From Bacteroidota bacterium (lineage in GTDB: Bacteria > Bacteroidota > Bacteroidia > Bacteroidales > F082): 64,000 nucleotides of DNA. The notes under the pieces are model-generated. The model saw nothing but the letters and a program-made list of their open reading frames with translations. It searched no databases and had not been told where the DNA came from. The DNA is taken from positions 1 to 64,000 of the forward strand of contig JAERTF010000165.1 of assembly GCA_016845105.1 (NCBI GenBank), read 5' to 3'. Below are positions 1-8,897 of this stretch, piece by piece (positions within the stretch are counted from its first letter, which is position 1; each line of letters starts with the position of its first letter). A program made the translations under genes and the position numbers.

Positions 1-11
1 GATATAATACG

Positions 12-530
12 ATGCGAATAACAAGAATCAATACAAATATTGGAGAAATTAACGATGAAAATGTGGATCTCTCTGCAATTGATTCCCTAATAGAAAAATA
101 CAAAAACAAAAAGGGGAATATGATCCCCATCTTACAGGGAGTTCAAGAAATATATGGTTATATTCCCAAAGATGCATTTTTAAAAGTTTCGGAAGAAACA
201 CATCTTGAACTAAGTGATATGTATGGTGTAGCAACTTTCTATGCTCAATTTAGATTATCACCAGTTGGAAAACACATTGTTAAAGTTTGTCACGGAACAG
301 CATGTCATGTTCAAAATGCAAAAGAGTTAACCGTTGCTCTTCAGGATTCATTAAAAATAAATGATGGTGAAACCACAGATGATGGACTATTTACGCTTGA
401 ATCAGTTGCATGCCTAGGATGTTGTTCGCTTGCACCAGTTTTAATGATTGGTGATGAAACCTATGGTAAGCTAAATGGTGATAAAGCTGTTAAAATTGTT
501 AGAGATATCAAACGACAAGAATCAAATTAA
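12..530 (+). CDS. NuoE-like thioredoxin-fold [2Fe-2S] subunit
   Basis: Small electron-transfer subunit of the NuoE/HndA/StnA type, carrying one [2Fe-2S] cluster and working with the NuoF-like flavoprotein encoded next. The 172-residue protein has the family's helical N-terminal part (residues about 20-75) and a thioredoxin-like part with the four ligands Cys93, Cys98, Cys134 and Cys138 (C-x4-C, then C-x3-C in the stretch ACLGCCSLAP). The stop is followed by one base and then the next ATG, so the genes are almost certainly cotranscribed. There is no membrane segment, so it is cytoplasmic. The window holds no Nuo membrane subunits nearby, which argues for a soluble oxidoreductase and not respiratory complex I. 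The start is the first ATG visible; only 11 bases lie upstream in the window. Confidence 0.9.
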   Translation: MRITRINTNIGEINDENVDLSAIDSLIEKYKNKKGNMIPILQGVQEIYGYIPKDAFLKVSEETHLELSDMYGVATFYAQFRLSPVGKHIVKVCHGTACHVQNAKELTVALQDSLKINDGETTDDGLFTLESVACLGCCSLAPVLMIGDETYGKLNGDKAVKIVRDIKRQESN

Positions 531-531
531 T

Positions 532-2310
532 ATGGAAAACACAAAAATCATAGTTGGCCTTGGAAGTTGTGGAATTGCTGCCGGAGCAAAAAAGGTATAC
601 GATAAAATCCAAAGTCTTCAGGAAAGTAGCAACATTGAATTTGAACTACATAAAACATCTTGTATTGGGATGTGTTATCGAGAACCTCTTGTTGAAGTAA
701 TAGATAGCACAGGATCTTATATGTATGGGGAAATCAATGAAGATAAAGCTTCAGAAATAATTGAAGAACATATACTAAAAAATGAACCAATAAAAGACTA
801 TGTTGTAAAAGCTGATACTTTTAGTACAGTTGATAATACTTTTATTGATGATCAGGTTAAGATTACACTTAGAAACTGCGGATACATTGATCCTGAAAAT
901 ATAGAAGAATATGAAGCAAGAGATGGATATAGAGCAATAAAAAAAATAGCTGGTCATCAGGTATCACGACTTGATCTAATTCAAACTATTATAGACTCAG
1001 GTTTGCGTGGTCGTGGTGGTGGTGGTTTTCCAACCGGTTTAAAGTGGAAATTTGCAAATAATAATAAAGCCAAAGATAAATACATAATCTGTAATGCTGA
1101 TGAAGGTGATCCAGGTGCATTTATGGATAGATCGGTATTGGAAGGTGACCCTCATTCTGTACTGGAAGGAATGATAATTGGAGCATATGCAATTGAAGCC
1201 ACAGGTGGTGTAATATATTGCCGAGCCGAATACCCTTTGGCAATTGTACGTTTGCAAATAGCAATTGAACAAGCTCGTAAAAAAGGTTATCTAGGAAAAA
1301 ACATACTTGGAATCCATGGTTTCGATTTCGACATTTATATAAAAGAAGGAGCAGGTGCATTTGTTTGTGGTGAAGAAACTGCATTGATAGCCTCAATTGA
1401 AGGTGAAAGAGGAATGCCACGTAAGCGGCCTCCTTTCCCAGCTGCTTCGGGATTGTGGAAACAACCAACAAATATAAATAATGTTGAAACGCTTGCCAAT
1501 ATCCCATGGATTGTAATAAACGGTGCTGAAGGTTATGCAAAATATGGCACTGATAGAAGCAAAGGGACGAAAGTGTTTGCTCTTGCCGGTAAAATTGCTC
1601 GATCGGGTTTAGCCGAAGTACCAATGGGAATGAGCATCAGAGATGTAATTTTTAAAGTAGGTGGTGGAATTCAAAACAATAAGAAGTTTAAAGCTGTTCA
1701 AATGGGAGGCCCTTCAGGTGGATGTATACCAGAACACTTATTGGATACTATAGTAGACTATGATTCAGTAAATGCTACGGGAGCAATTATGGGCTCAGGA
1801 GGTATGGTTGTGATGGATGAAGATACGTGCATGATTGATGTTGCAAAATTCTTTCTTGATTTTACCGAAAAAGAATCCTGTGGAAAATGTACCTTTTGCA
1901 GAATAGGGACCAAAAGAATGCTTGAAATTCTTATCCGAATTACTGATGGTGAGGGAAAAGAGGGAGATATCGAAAAACTTGAAGAGTTATCATACCAGAT
2001 AAAAGATAGTTCGCTTTGTGGTTTAGGTCAAACAGCACCAAACCCTGTTCTTACAACAATTAAATACTTCCGTCATGAATACGAAGCTCATATACATGAC
2101 AAAAGATGTCCTGCCAAAGCTTGTACAAAATTGCTGACTTATGAAATAATTCCGGATAAATGCACAGGATGTACTATTTGTGCAGTTAAATGTCCCACTG
2201 ATGCAATTGATGGAGCTCGTAAAGAGGTTCATTATATCAGACAAGAAGATTGTATTCAATGTGGTACTTGTGTTGCCAAATGTAAATTTGATGCAATTAA
2301 AGTTTTTTAA
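532..2310 (+). CDS. NuoF-like NADH-binding flavoprotein with extra ferredoxin domains
   Basis: NADH-oxidising FMN and Fe-S subunit of the HndC/HydB/StnB type. A [2Fe-2S] thioredoxin-like domain comes first (Cys13, Cys44, Cys48). The NuoF core follows, with the glycine-rich NADH/FMN motif GRGGGGFPTG near residues 160-169 and the GDPGAFMDRS motif near 192-201. Then come an SLBB region, the N3-type [4Fe-4S] motif ESCGKCTFCRIG, and two C-terminal [4Fe-4S] motifs (CTGCTICAVKC and CIQCGTCVAKC). The 592-residue length is normal for this soluble bifurcating type and longer than complex I NuoF. I chose the ATG at 532, one base after the preceding stop; an in-frame start at 475 would lie inside the upstream gene. 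It probably forms a soluble complex with both neighbours. Confidence 0.92.
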   Translation: MENTKIIVGLGSCGIAAGAKKVYDKIQSLQESSNIEFELHKTSCIGMCYREPLVEVIDSTGSYMYGEINEDKASEIIEEHILKNEPIKDYVVKADTFSTVDNTFIDDQVKITLRNCGYIDPENIEEYEARDGYRAIKKIAGHQVSRLDLIQTIIDSGLRGRGGGGFPTGLKWKFANNNKAKDKYIICNADEGDPGAFMDRSVLEGDPHSVLEGMIIGAYAIEATGGVIYCRAEYPLAIVRLQIAIEQARKKGYLGKNILGIHGFDFDIYIKEGAGAFVCGEETALIASIEGERGMPRKRPPFPAASGLWKQPTNINNVETLANIPWIVINGAEGYAKYGTDRSKGTKVFALAGKIARSGLAEVPMGMSIRDVIFKVGGGIQNNKKFKAVQMGGPSGGCIPEHLLDTIVDYDSVNATGAIMGSGGMVVMDEDTCMIDVAKFFLDFTEKESCGKCTFCRIGTKRMLEILIRITDGEGKEGDIEKLEELSYQIKDSSLCGLGQTAPNPVLTTIKYFRHEYEAHIHDKRCPAKACTKLLTYEIIPDKCTGCTICAVKCPTDAIDGARKEVHYIRQEDCIQCGTCVAKCKFDAIKVF

Positions 2311-2338
2311 TTTTTTTGAATAAAGAAAGATAAAAGAA

Positions 2339-5300
2339 ATGAGTGATATAATTAATGTAACATTAGACGGAAAAATAACCCAGGCCAACAGTGGTGAAAC
2401 AATCCTTGATGTTGCAAGGAAAAATAATATAGAAATTCCAACCCTTTGTGATGATCCTCGACTTAAACCTTTTACTTCATGCTATGTATGTGTAGTTGAG
2501 GTTCAGGGATTACGAGGATTACAACCTTCATGTTCAACCAAGGTAACTGAAGGAATGAAAGTTGAAACAAATAACGATAAAGTTAGAAAAGGGCGCAAAA
2601 CTGCTCTTGATTTAATGCTAAGTAATCACTATGCCGATTGTACTGCCCCTTGTATACAAACTTGCCCAGCTGGAGTTGATATTCAAGGGTATATCTCGCA
2701 TATCGACAAAGGTCAATACCGTGATGCGGTTGCGTTAATTAAAGAAACAAATCCTCTGCCAGCAATATGTGGAAGGATTTGTGTTCGACCTTGTGAGGTT
2801 GGATGTAGAAGAAACCAATTGGATGAAGGTGCTCCCGTAGGTATTGATTATATGAAACGATTTGCATCGGATTGGGATCTTGAATCCAAAGACAAATATG
2901 TACCTGAAATACAAGCCAGTACTGGCAAAAAGATTGCTATTGTTGGTGCTGGTCCTGGCGGTCTTTCAGCAGCCTTTTTCTTACAAAAATTAGGGCATCA
3001 AACCGATATTTATGAAGCTGCACCTGCAGCTGGCGGATGGCTTAGATATGGAATCCCTGAGTATAGGTTACCAAATGATATCCTACAAAAAGAAGTAGAT
3101 AACATTACCGAGATAGGTGCAAATATTTACTATAACAAAAAATTTGGCGATAATATTAAGTACAAAGAAATAAAAGATAACTATGATGCTACAATATTAA
3201 CAATTGGGTCGCAAAAAGGTACACTAATTGGATGTGAGGGAGATGATGCTGAGAATGTATTTTCTGGAATTGATTTCCTAAAAGAAATGGAAGTATCAGG
3301 CAAACCATATGACTTCAAGGGTAAAAAAGTAGCAGTAGTCGGCGGTGGCAACACAGCTATGGATTGTTGTAGAACATCAATAAGATGTGGTTCCACTGAA
3401 GTATATGTCATTTATCGACGTACAGAAAAAGAAATGCCTGCCAATCCAATTGAGATTCACGAATCAAAAATTGAAGGTGTTAAATACAAGCTACTAACTA
3501 ATCCCATAAAAGTAAATAAGGACTCTGAAGGAAAGGTTAAATCAGTAACATGTTTAAAAATGGAACTGGGTGAAGCTGATGCTTCTGGAAGAAGAAGGCC
3601 AGTTCCCATTGCCAATTCAGAATTTGATTTAGAGGTTGATTATATCCTTGCAGCTATTGGACAAAAAACAACTGTTGATTTTCTTGATGATATAAATAAC
3701 TCATCTGATAATGGTGAGTTGAAGATTAACAGATGGGGTGATATTGATGCAAACCCTGATACTCTTCAGACAGGAATAGAATCGGTTTTTGCTGCCGGAG
3801 ATGGAGTTACCGGTCCATCTACTGTAATTGAAGCGATTGCCCAGGCAAAAACAGCAGCCATGAGTTGTAATCAATACTTATTTGGCAAAGATATTGAGGC
3901 TCCAAAAAAAGAGTTCTTAAGTAAAAAAGATAATTTCAAGCTACAGGATAAAAGTGTTTATGAAGGATGTTTTCCCGAGCAATTAAGGGAAGAAATGCCC
4001 ACCCTCGAGCCCGATAACAGAATCAATTTTGATGAAGTTGAATTGGGGTATGCCAATGAAGAAGTTGCACAACATGAAGCACAGCGTTGTTTAGAGTGTG
4101 GTTGTGTAAAAGTATTTAATTGCGACCTAAAAGACTACTCCACTGAATACGGGGTTGAGCAAAATAAGTTTGCTGGAGAATATAACGAGTATAAAGTAGA
4201 TTTTCGTCATCCTTTTATAGAGATTGACAATAACAAATGTATACTTTGCTCAAGGTGCATTCGCATATGTAAAGAAGTAGTTGGGGCAGATGCCCTAGGT
4301 TTAGTTAATCGCGGTTTTCATACTTTTGTAGCACCCAGTATGGCCGACCGCCTTCAGGATTCCACTTGTGAATCTTGTGGCTTATGTATTTCAACATGTC
4401 CAACCGGTGCACTTAGTGAAAACGTACTTTTTAAACCTGGTCCAATAAAAACCGATGAGGTTAAAACAATATGCAACTATTGTTCGGTTGGATGCGAAAT
4501 TACGCTTAATCATAAAAGTAATTTCGTAATGAAAGTAACTGGCAGTGAAGGCATTGTTAATCCTGATGGCAATATCTGTAGATATCCAAAGTTTGGATTT
4601 AACTACCTTAACGATAACTCACGAATTAAAAAACCACTGCTGAAGGAGAAGGGTAAATTCAAGGAAATTAGTTTCAAAAAAGCGTACGATATAATTTTTG
4701 ATAAAATTTCTCATGTACAACCCGATGATAATGCTTTTTTTGCTGGTGCAAGACTCACAAATGAGGAAATGTACCTTATTCAAAAATTAGCTAGAGCTGG
4801 TGCAAAAACAAACAATGTAACTAGTTTGCATTATTTAAATCGAGGAGATGGTTATATTTTCAACTCAAAAAACAATGTGCCTTTTGATCAGATAAACGGA
4901 GCAAGCAAAATATATTTGCTTGGATCTGAAATAAACGAAGATAATGCCGTAGCAGGCTTTATGGTAAACAATACTCAATTTAACAACAATACACCTGTTG
5001 AATTAATTACTGATAATACCGAAAGTACTTTATTACGTAAGGTTGACAGTGTATTGCACCTAAAGTCTTACTATCATTTTATAAAGGCAGTAAATTACTA
5101 CCTTGTTGCCAATAATTTTCAGAATGCAATGTATATCAATGACAATTGCAGCGACTATGAAGAATACAAAAACAATGTATTAAAGGAAAATTTTGGTGAA
5201 TTAGTTGAGCTTAGTGGAGTGTTAACAATGGATACTATTGTTGAGTTTGCCAAATCATATAATAATGAAATGAATGCTGTTATTATTTTTTCAGAAAAGG

Positions 5301-6037
5301 AAATTTCAGCAAATGCAAGTCTCGAACTTTTCAATTTAAGTATGATAACCGGCAAACTTGGTAAAACTTCAAATGGATTAATTGCTCTTAAAGAGAAAAA
5401 CAATTCACAGGGATTGTTTGATATGGGAATATGTCCAAAGCTTGGTGTTGGAACACAAACAATTGACGATCCAAAGCTTGTGAAACAAATGAAAAAGAAA
5501 TGGAAAGTTGATGAGTTACCTGAAACAGTTAATGAAAGTCAATTCATGAATTTGGAAGAAGGAAAACTAAGGAACTTGTTTATTTTTGGTGAGGATCCGA
5601 TGGGGACAGCCAAAAATCCAGTAAGGATGGCTGGTTGGATTTCTGTTTCAGATTTTGTGATGGTTCAAGATGCATTTATGACCAAAACAGCTGCAAAGGC
5701 TGACCTCATACTCCCTGCATCATTTCCAATTGAATCAGGAGGCAGTTTTACAAATACTCAAAAAGTATTTCAGGAATTTGAACCAGGTTTCCCATCAAAA
5801 ATTGATAAGCTATCCTATCAACAACTTACCGATATCATAAAAAAACTTGGAGTTAAGCAAAAAACCAAGCTTGAGGATATCAGAATGGAAGCTATGTCGT
5901 TACTATCAGCCAATAAACAAGACAAGTTGGAATTTGTTTATACCAGCAATGATAATTATCATCGTATTTTTAAATATGGATGCGATTCTATCAATAAGTA
6001 TTTTGAAGACGCATTTGAAAACGCTTTCGAAGACTAA
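2339..6037 (+). CDS. Fusion of 2Fe-2S ferredoxin, GltD-like flavoprotein and degenerate molybdopterin-oxidoreductase domains
   Basis: A 1232-residue multidomain electron-transfer protein. Residues 1-90 form a NuoG-type [2Fe-2S] domain (Cys37, Cys48, Cys51, Cys65). Residues about 95-160 carry two [4Fe-4S] sets of the GltD type (Cys101/105/109 and Cys144/148/152/156), with His97 nearby as in NuoG. Residues about 197-520 are a glutamate-synthase small-subunit/NfnB-like flavoprotein with FAD motif GAGPGGLS and a second dinucleotide motif VVGGGNTAMD, so NAD(P)H binding is likely. Two ferredoxin clusters start at Cys634 and Cys677. A MopB-type [4Fe-4S] motif begins at Cys712 (CNYCSVGC), followed by a MopB-like region to the end. 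The position holding catalytic Cys/Sec in formate dehydrogenases appears to be Asn834, followed by Arg835 where His is usual, so formate dehydrogenase activity is unlikely. Best read as a Stn-like NADH/NADPH/ferredoxin oxidoreductase subunit. Confidence 0.85.
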   Translation: MSDIINVTLDGKITQANSGETILDVARKNNIEIPTLCDDPRLKPFTSCYVCVVEVQGLRGLQPSCSTKVTEGMKVETNNDKVRKGRKTALDLMLSNHYADCTAPCIQTCPAGVDIQGYISHIDKGQYRDAVALIKETNPLPAICGRICVRPCEVGCRRNQLDEGAPVGIDYMKRFASDWDLESKDKYVPEIQASTGKKIAIVGAGPGGLSAAFFLQKLGHQTDIYEAAPAAGGWLRYGIPEYRLPNDILQKEVDNITEIGANIYYNKKFGDNIKYKEIKDNYDATILTIGSQKGTLIGCEGDDAENVFSGIDFLKEMEVSGKPYDFKGKKVAVVGGGNTAMDCCRTSIRCGSTEVYVIYRRTEKEMPANPIEIHESKIEGVKYKLLTNPIKVNKDSEGKVKSVTCLKMELGEADASGRRRPVPIANSEFDLEVDYILAAIGQKTTVDFLDDINNSSDNGELKINRWGDIDANPDTLQTGIESVFAAGDGVTGPSTVIEAIAQAKTAAMSCNQYLFGKDIEAPKKEFLSKKDNFKLQDKSVYEGCFPEQLREEMPTLEPDNRINFDEVELGYANEEVAQHEAQRCLECGCVKVFNCDLKDYSTEYGVEQNKFAGEYNEYKVDFRHPFIEIDNNKCILCSRCIRICKEVVGADALGLVNRGFHTFVAPSMADRLQDSTCESCGLCISTCPTGALSENVLFKPGPIKTDEVKTICNYCSVGCEITLNHKSNFVMKVTGSEGIVNPDGNICRYPKFGFNYLNDNSRIKKPLLKEKGKFKEISFKKAYDIIFDKISHVQPDDNAFFAGARLTNEEMYLIQKLARAGAKTNNVTSLHYLNRGDGYIFNSKNNVPFDQINGASKIYLLGSEINEDNAVAGFMVNNTQFNNNTPVELITDNTESTLLRKVDSVLHLKSYYHFIKAVNYYLVANNFQNAMYINDNCSDYEEYKNNVLKENFGELVELSGVLTMDTIVEFAKSYNNEMNAVIIFSEKEISANASLELFNLSMITGKLGKTSNGLIALKEKNNSQGLFDMGICPKLGVGTQTIDDPKLVKQMKKKWKVDELPETVNESQFMNLEEGKLRNLFIFGEDPMGTAKNPVRMAGWISVSDFVMVQDAFMTKTAAKADLILPASFPIESGGSFTNTQKVFQEFEPGFPSKIDKLSYQQLTDIIKKLGVKQKTKLEDIRMEAMSLLSANKQDKLEFVYTSNDNYHRIFKYGCDSINKYFEDAFENAFED

Positions 6038-6056
6038 GTATTAAACTGTAAATATT

Positions 6057-6097
6057 AATAACGGGGTATAATTTGCAATATCCCGTTATTTTTATTT
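6057..6097 (+). terminator. Rho-independent terminator after the oxidoreductase operon
   Basis: Perfect arms AATAACGGG (6057-6065) and CCCGTTATT (6082-6090) flank a 16-nt loop and are followed by TTTATTT. It lies 20 bases after the stop of the fusion gene, so it should end the three-gene transcript. Confidence 0.8.
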
Positions 6098-6133
6098 AAT
6101 GCATGTTCATTACAAATTATTTCAATAATCCAC

Positions 6134-6141
6134 TACTTTTG
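6134..6141 (+). promoter_or_regulatory. TAnnTTTG promoter box, near-leaderless
   Basis: TACTTTTG matches the Bacteroidota -7 consensus TAnnTTTG and ends 7 bases before the ATG at 6149, so the transcript would have almost no 5' leader. I do not see a clear -33 TTTG at the usual distance. Confidence 0.5.
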
Positions 6142-6148
6142 CACCGCA

Positions 6149-6826
6149 ATGATAATTTCAAAGGGAAATATTGTTTTTCGAAGGTTATTACACAAGGATA
6201 TCGAACTAGTCCGAAACCATCGCAATTCATCTGACGTAAGTCAGTTTATGGAATATCGCCAACACATTACTCATGAAATGCAAGAGAATTGGTTTAAATC
6301 TATTAATAACAACAATAATCTATATTTTGTAATAGAATACAAAGGAGTAAAGATTGGTTTAATAAATGGCAAGGACATTGATTGGAAAAAACATGCAATG
6401 GAGACTGGAATTTTCATTTGGGACAAAAACTATTTAAACACTCATATTCCCTTACTTGCAGTATTAATTTTTGGTGAGTTGGGCATTATGACATTTGGAC
6501 TAACTGCTTATGCTCATATCCTAAAAACAAATCATCGGGCGAAACGTTATAACAAATTACTCGGATTTAGATTGTGTGAGGGTCAGGAAAATGTTGAGAA
6601 TCAACTTTATGTCATGACGAAGGAATCATATTTTAAAAAAGCTAAGTTTATTCGAGGAGCATTCTTAAAGCTAACGGGCAACCAAGATACAGTTATGAAG
6701 TTTGAAAAAGATGATTACTCTACAGATTTTGCCAATTTCCTAACGGATAAATTAGATAATGGTAATATATCACGGATAGAAGACAACAATGGGATTAAAA
6801 CTCTTTACTTTAAAGCAATAAGTTAA
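6149..6826 (+). CDS. GNAT-family N-acetyltransferase
   Basis: Probable acyl-CoA-dependent N-acetyltransferase of the Acetyltransf_3/PseH-like type. The 225-residue protein opens with the usual beta-strand (IVFRRLLHKDIELVRNHRN), followed by a substrate-side helix and the central strand IEYKGVKIGLINGKDID. The AcCoA-binding region falls near residues 120-150, ending in NHRAKRYNKLLGFRLCEGQ, where an N-x-x-A-x-x-x-Y-x-x-x-GF pattern is typical. About 70 C-terminal residues extend past the GNAT fold and are not recognised. It stands alone on the plus strand between a terminator and convergent surface-polysaccharide-type genes, so a sugar-amine substrate is plausible but inferred. The ATG sits just after a TAnnTTTG box, which supports this start. 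Confidence 0.75.
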   Translation: MIISKGNIVFRRLLHKDIELVRNHRNSSDVSQFMEYRQHITHEMQENWFKSINNNNNLYFVIEYKGVKIGLINGKDIDWKKHAMETGIFIWDKNYLNTHIPLLAVLIFGELGIMTFGLTAYAHILKTNHRAKRYNKLLGFRLCEGQENVENQLYVMTKESYFKKAKFIRGAFLKLTGNQDTVMKFEKDDYSTDFANFLTDKLDNGNISRIEDNNGIKTLYFKAIS

Positions 6827-6865
6827 TTGTAGCTGTATCAAATTATCTTAAATTGAACCGATATT

Positions 6866-8830
6866 TTAGTCTGATAAAAAAAGATTCTTGGAACTATGAA
6901 TATACTGAGTAGCTTGCATCATTGAATAAGTATACTGTTTCATGCTATCAACTTTCGAACTATTTTCATCATAATAATCTACAGTACTTAAACAATCATA
7001 CATATATAAGGTTTCATTGCTATCGGGGCGCATTATTAGATAAAAATTGTTGTCAAGGCATCCTATTTTATCATCTGCACTAAAATACATAAATGGTCTT
7101 TTGTTTTCAAAAAGATCAATCCCCATTGTGTTATTTGAATAGGGTATATTAAGCAAACCTAATATCGTTGGAGCAATATCAATTTGACCACCTAAACAGC
7201 GTAGGGTATCAGGATTACTAGTGAAATAACTGGAGGAAATAATCAATGGTGTTGAATGAAATGCCAAAGGCATATCGTAAGTATGCCCCATATTTTGCCC
7301 ATGATCGGCAACTAAAACAAATATTGTATTATCATACCATGGTTGTTTTGAGGCCTGTTCAAAAAACCTTCCAATTGACCAATCAGCATACTCAACAATT
7401 TGGTCACTCTTTGACTTTGAGAAGGGGGTAAAACTAATATTACCAGGTATAATATGAGGTTTATGATCGCTAGAGGTCATAAATACTGCAAAAAAAGGTT
7501 CATTATTCTCCGATTTATCATCTAGAATTGGTATCGAAGAATCAAACATTATATGGTCAGGAACTCCATTCGTACTCAACTTCCATTCATCAGGATAATC
7601 CGCATACACATTTTCATAACCATTTGCTTTTAAGAAACCCGAAACATTATCAAACTGAGGATCATGTGTTGCAAAATACGATGTTGAATACCCATTATCA
7701 GCTAATACTTGGGCGATTCCAGTATGAGGAATTTCCATTAAATCTTCCAATGGTTGTTGGTTTAGCAATGCAGGAAAGGAGAACAAGGTTGAATAAATTC
7801 CATTAAAGGTGTGAATTCCAGCTGTATAAATATTGTCAAAGTAAAGAGAATTGGAGATAATGCTATCTAATTTTGGCGTAAGGTTAACTGGTCCATTATA
7901 CTTACCCAATTTAAATGAGCTCATACTCTCCATGATTATTATAACAACATTTTTCTTTAGCATTGCATTACCATTGAAATTTTGCCACCCATTACGGGTT
8001 TCAATTATTACGCTATCATTTGTTTTTAAAGATAGTAATGAAGTACTTAAAATTAAAGCTTCTTCATTATCCATCAAATTGACTCTGCCTTTATTTTTCC
8101 TATCTACCAATAAAGAATGAATAAACGTAAAAACAGGATTTAGTGCTAGCTTATTTAGTGATTGGTTATTTGAGAAATATGCAGTTCCCATCCTAATTGG
8201 TGATTTCTCATCCAATCGTCCTCTGGCTGTTGCAACTATAATCACCCCTAATATAAGAAATGACAATATTCTGACCACTAGATACTTCTTCTTTTTACCA
8301 AACTCAACTATTGGTTTATCATTAAAATACTTCTTGACTAATTTAGTTAAGTATATCGATAAAGAAATCACAAGAGCTACAAATAGAATAAAATATATAA
8401 GAAATGACCATTCTTGTAATATCATTCCTAACATATACTCACCATAGTTTATCCATAGCAATGCTCCCGTATTTAACCTGGAACTGAACTGCAAGAAATA
8501 AGGTATATCCAAACACAAAATAAAAGATACAATTGAATAAACAACTATAAGGTATACTAATACTATAGATGAAAAAGGTTTGACCTTATCTGTAAAAAAT
8601 GACAGCATACCAAGTAATAAAAATGGAATGATTAAAATGTATGCCGAGATAACACCATCAAACCTCAGACCCATGATAATGGTATGGAGTAGATCAGTGT
8701 GAGGGATATCCATATTCCCTTCTAGACTCCATATAAATAAGAAGAAAAGGGTTATCCTAAAAATCATCATAAGCAACAATGATGCTACGGCAACTTTTAG
8801 AATAAATCTAATGTATACAGGCACATGCAT
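6866..8830 (-). CDS. Sulfatase-fold membrane transferase (LtaS/MdoB-like)
   Basis: Membrane phosphoglycerol/phosphoethanolamine-transferase-like protein of 654 residues. The first about 200 residues hold roughly five hydrophobic segments. The extracytoplasmic alkaline-phosphatase-like domain starts near residue 294 (NVVIIIMESMSS), with Glu301 as a metal ligand and Thr341 in GIHTFNGIYS at the nucleophile position used by LtaS-type enzymes. Further metal-site signatures are SSDHKPH and VADHGQNMG. Thr and not Cys/Ser at the nucleophile excludes a formylglycine sulfatase. In Bacteroidota such proteins modify envelope lipids or glycans; the exact substrate cannot be read here. The divergent aminotransferase and neighbouring acyltransferase suggest envelope decoration. 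Confidence 0.85.
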   Translation of the reverse strand: MHVPVYIRFILKVAVASLLLMMIFRITLFFLFIWSLEGNMDIPHTDLLHTIIMGLRFDGVISAYILIIPFLLLGMLSFFTDKVKPFSSIVLVYLIVVYSIVSFILCLDIPYFLQFSSRLNTGALLWINYGEYMLGMILQEWSFLIYFILFVALVISLSIYLTKLVKKYFNDKPIVEFGKKKKYLVVRILSFLILGVIIVATARGRLDEKSPIRMGTAYFSNNQSLNKLALNPVFTFIHSLLVDRKNKGRVNLMDNEEALILSTSLLSLKTNDSVIIETRNGWQNFNGNAMLKKNVVIIIMESMSSFKLGKYNGPVNLTPKLDSIISNSLYFDNIYTAGIHTFNGIYSTLFSFPALLNQQPLEDLMEIPHTGIAQVLADNGYSTSYFATHDPQFDNVSGFLKANGYENVYADYPDEWKLSTNGVPDHIMFDSSIPILDDKSENNEPFFAVFMTSSDHKPHIIPGNISFTPFSKSKSDQIVEYADWSIGRFFEQASKQPWYDNTIFVLVADHGQNMGHTYDMPLAFHSTPLIISSSYFTSNPDTLRCLGGQIDIAPTILGLLNIPYSNNTMGIDLFENKRPFMYFSADDKIGCLDNNFYLIMRPDSNETLYMYDCLSTVDYYDENSSKVDSMKQYTYSMMQATQYIHSSKNLFLSD

Positions 8831-8897
8831 AGCTTTAAAAAAACAACATCCACATTTAATAGTACATAACTGATTAAGATATTTTCAAATTGCGACC

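Noticed and set aside
1121-1624. 167-codon open frame on the minus strand
   Set aside because: It lies wholly inside the NuoF-like gene, has no recognisable domain and reads as an antisense shadow.
2339-6037. Formate dehydrogenase or [FeFe] hydrogenase subunit
   Set aside because: The formate dehydrogenase Cys/Sec position is Asn and no H-cluster cysteine motifs are present, so neither catalytic activity is supported.
6866-8830. Formylglycine-type sulfatase
   Set aside because: The nucleophile position is Thr and the protein has an N-terminal membrane domain, as in LtaS/MdoB-type transferases.
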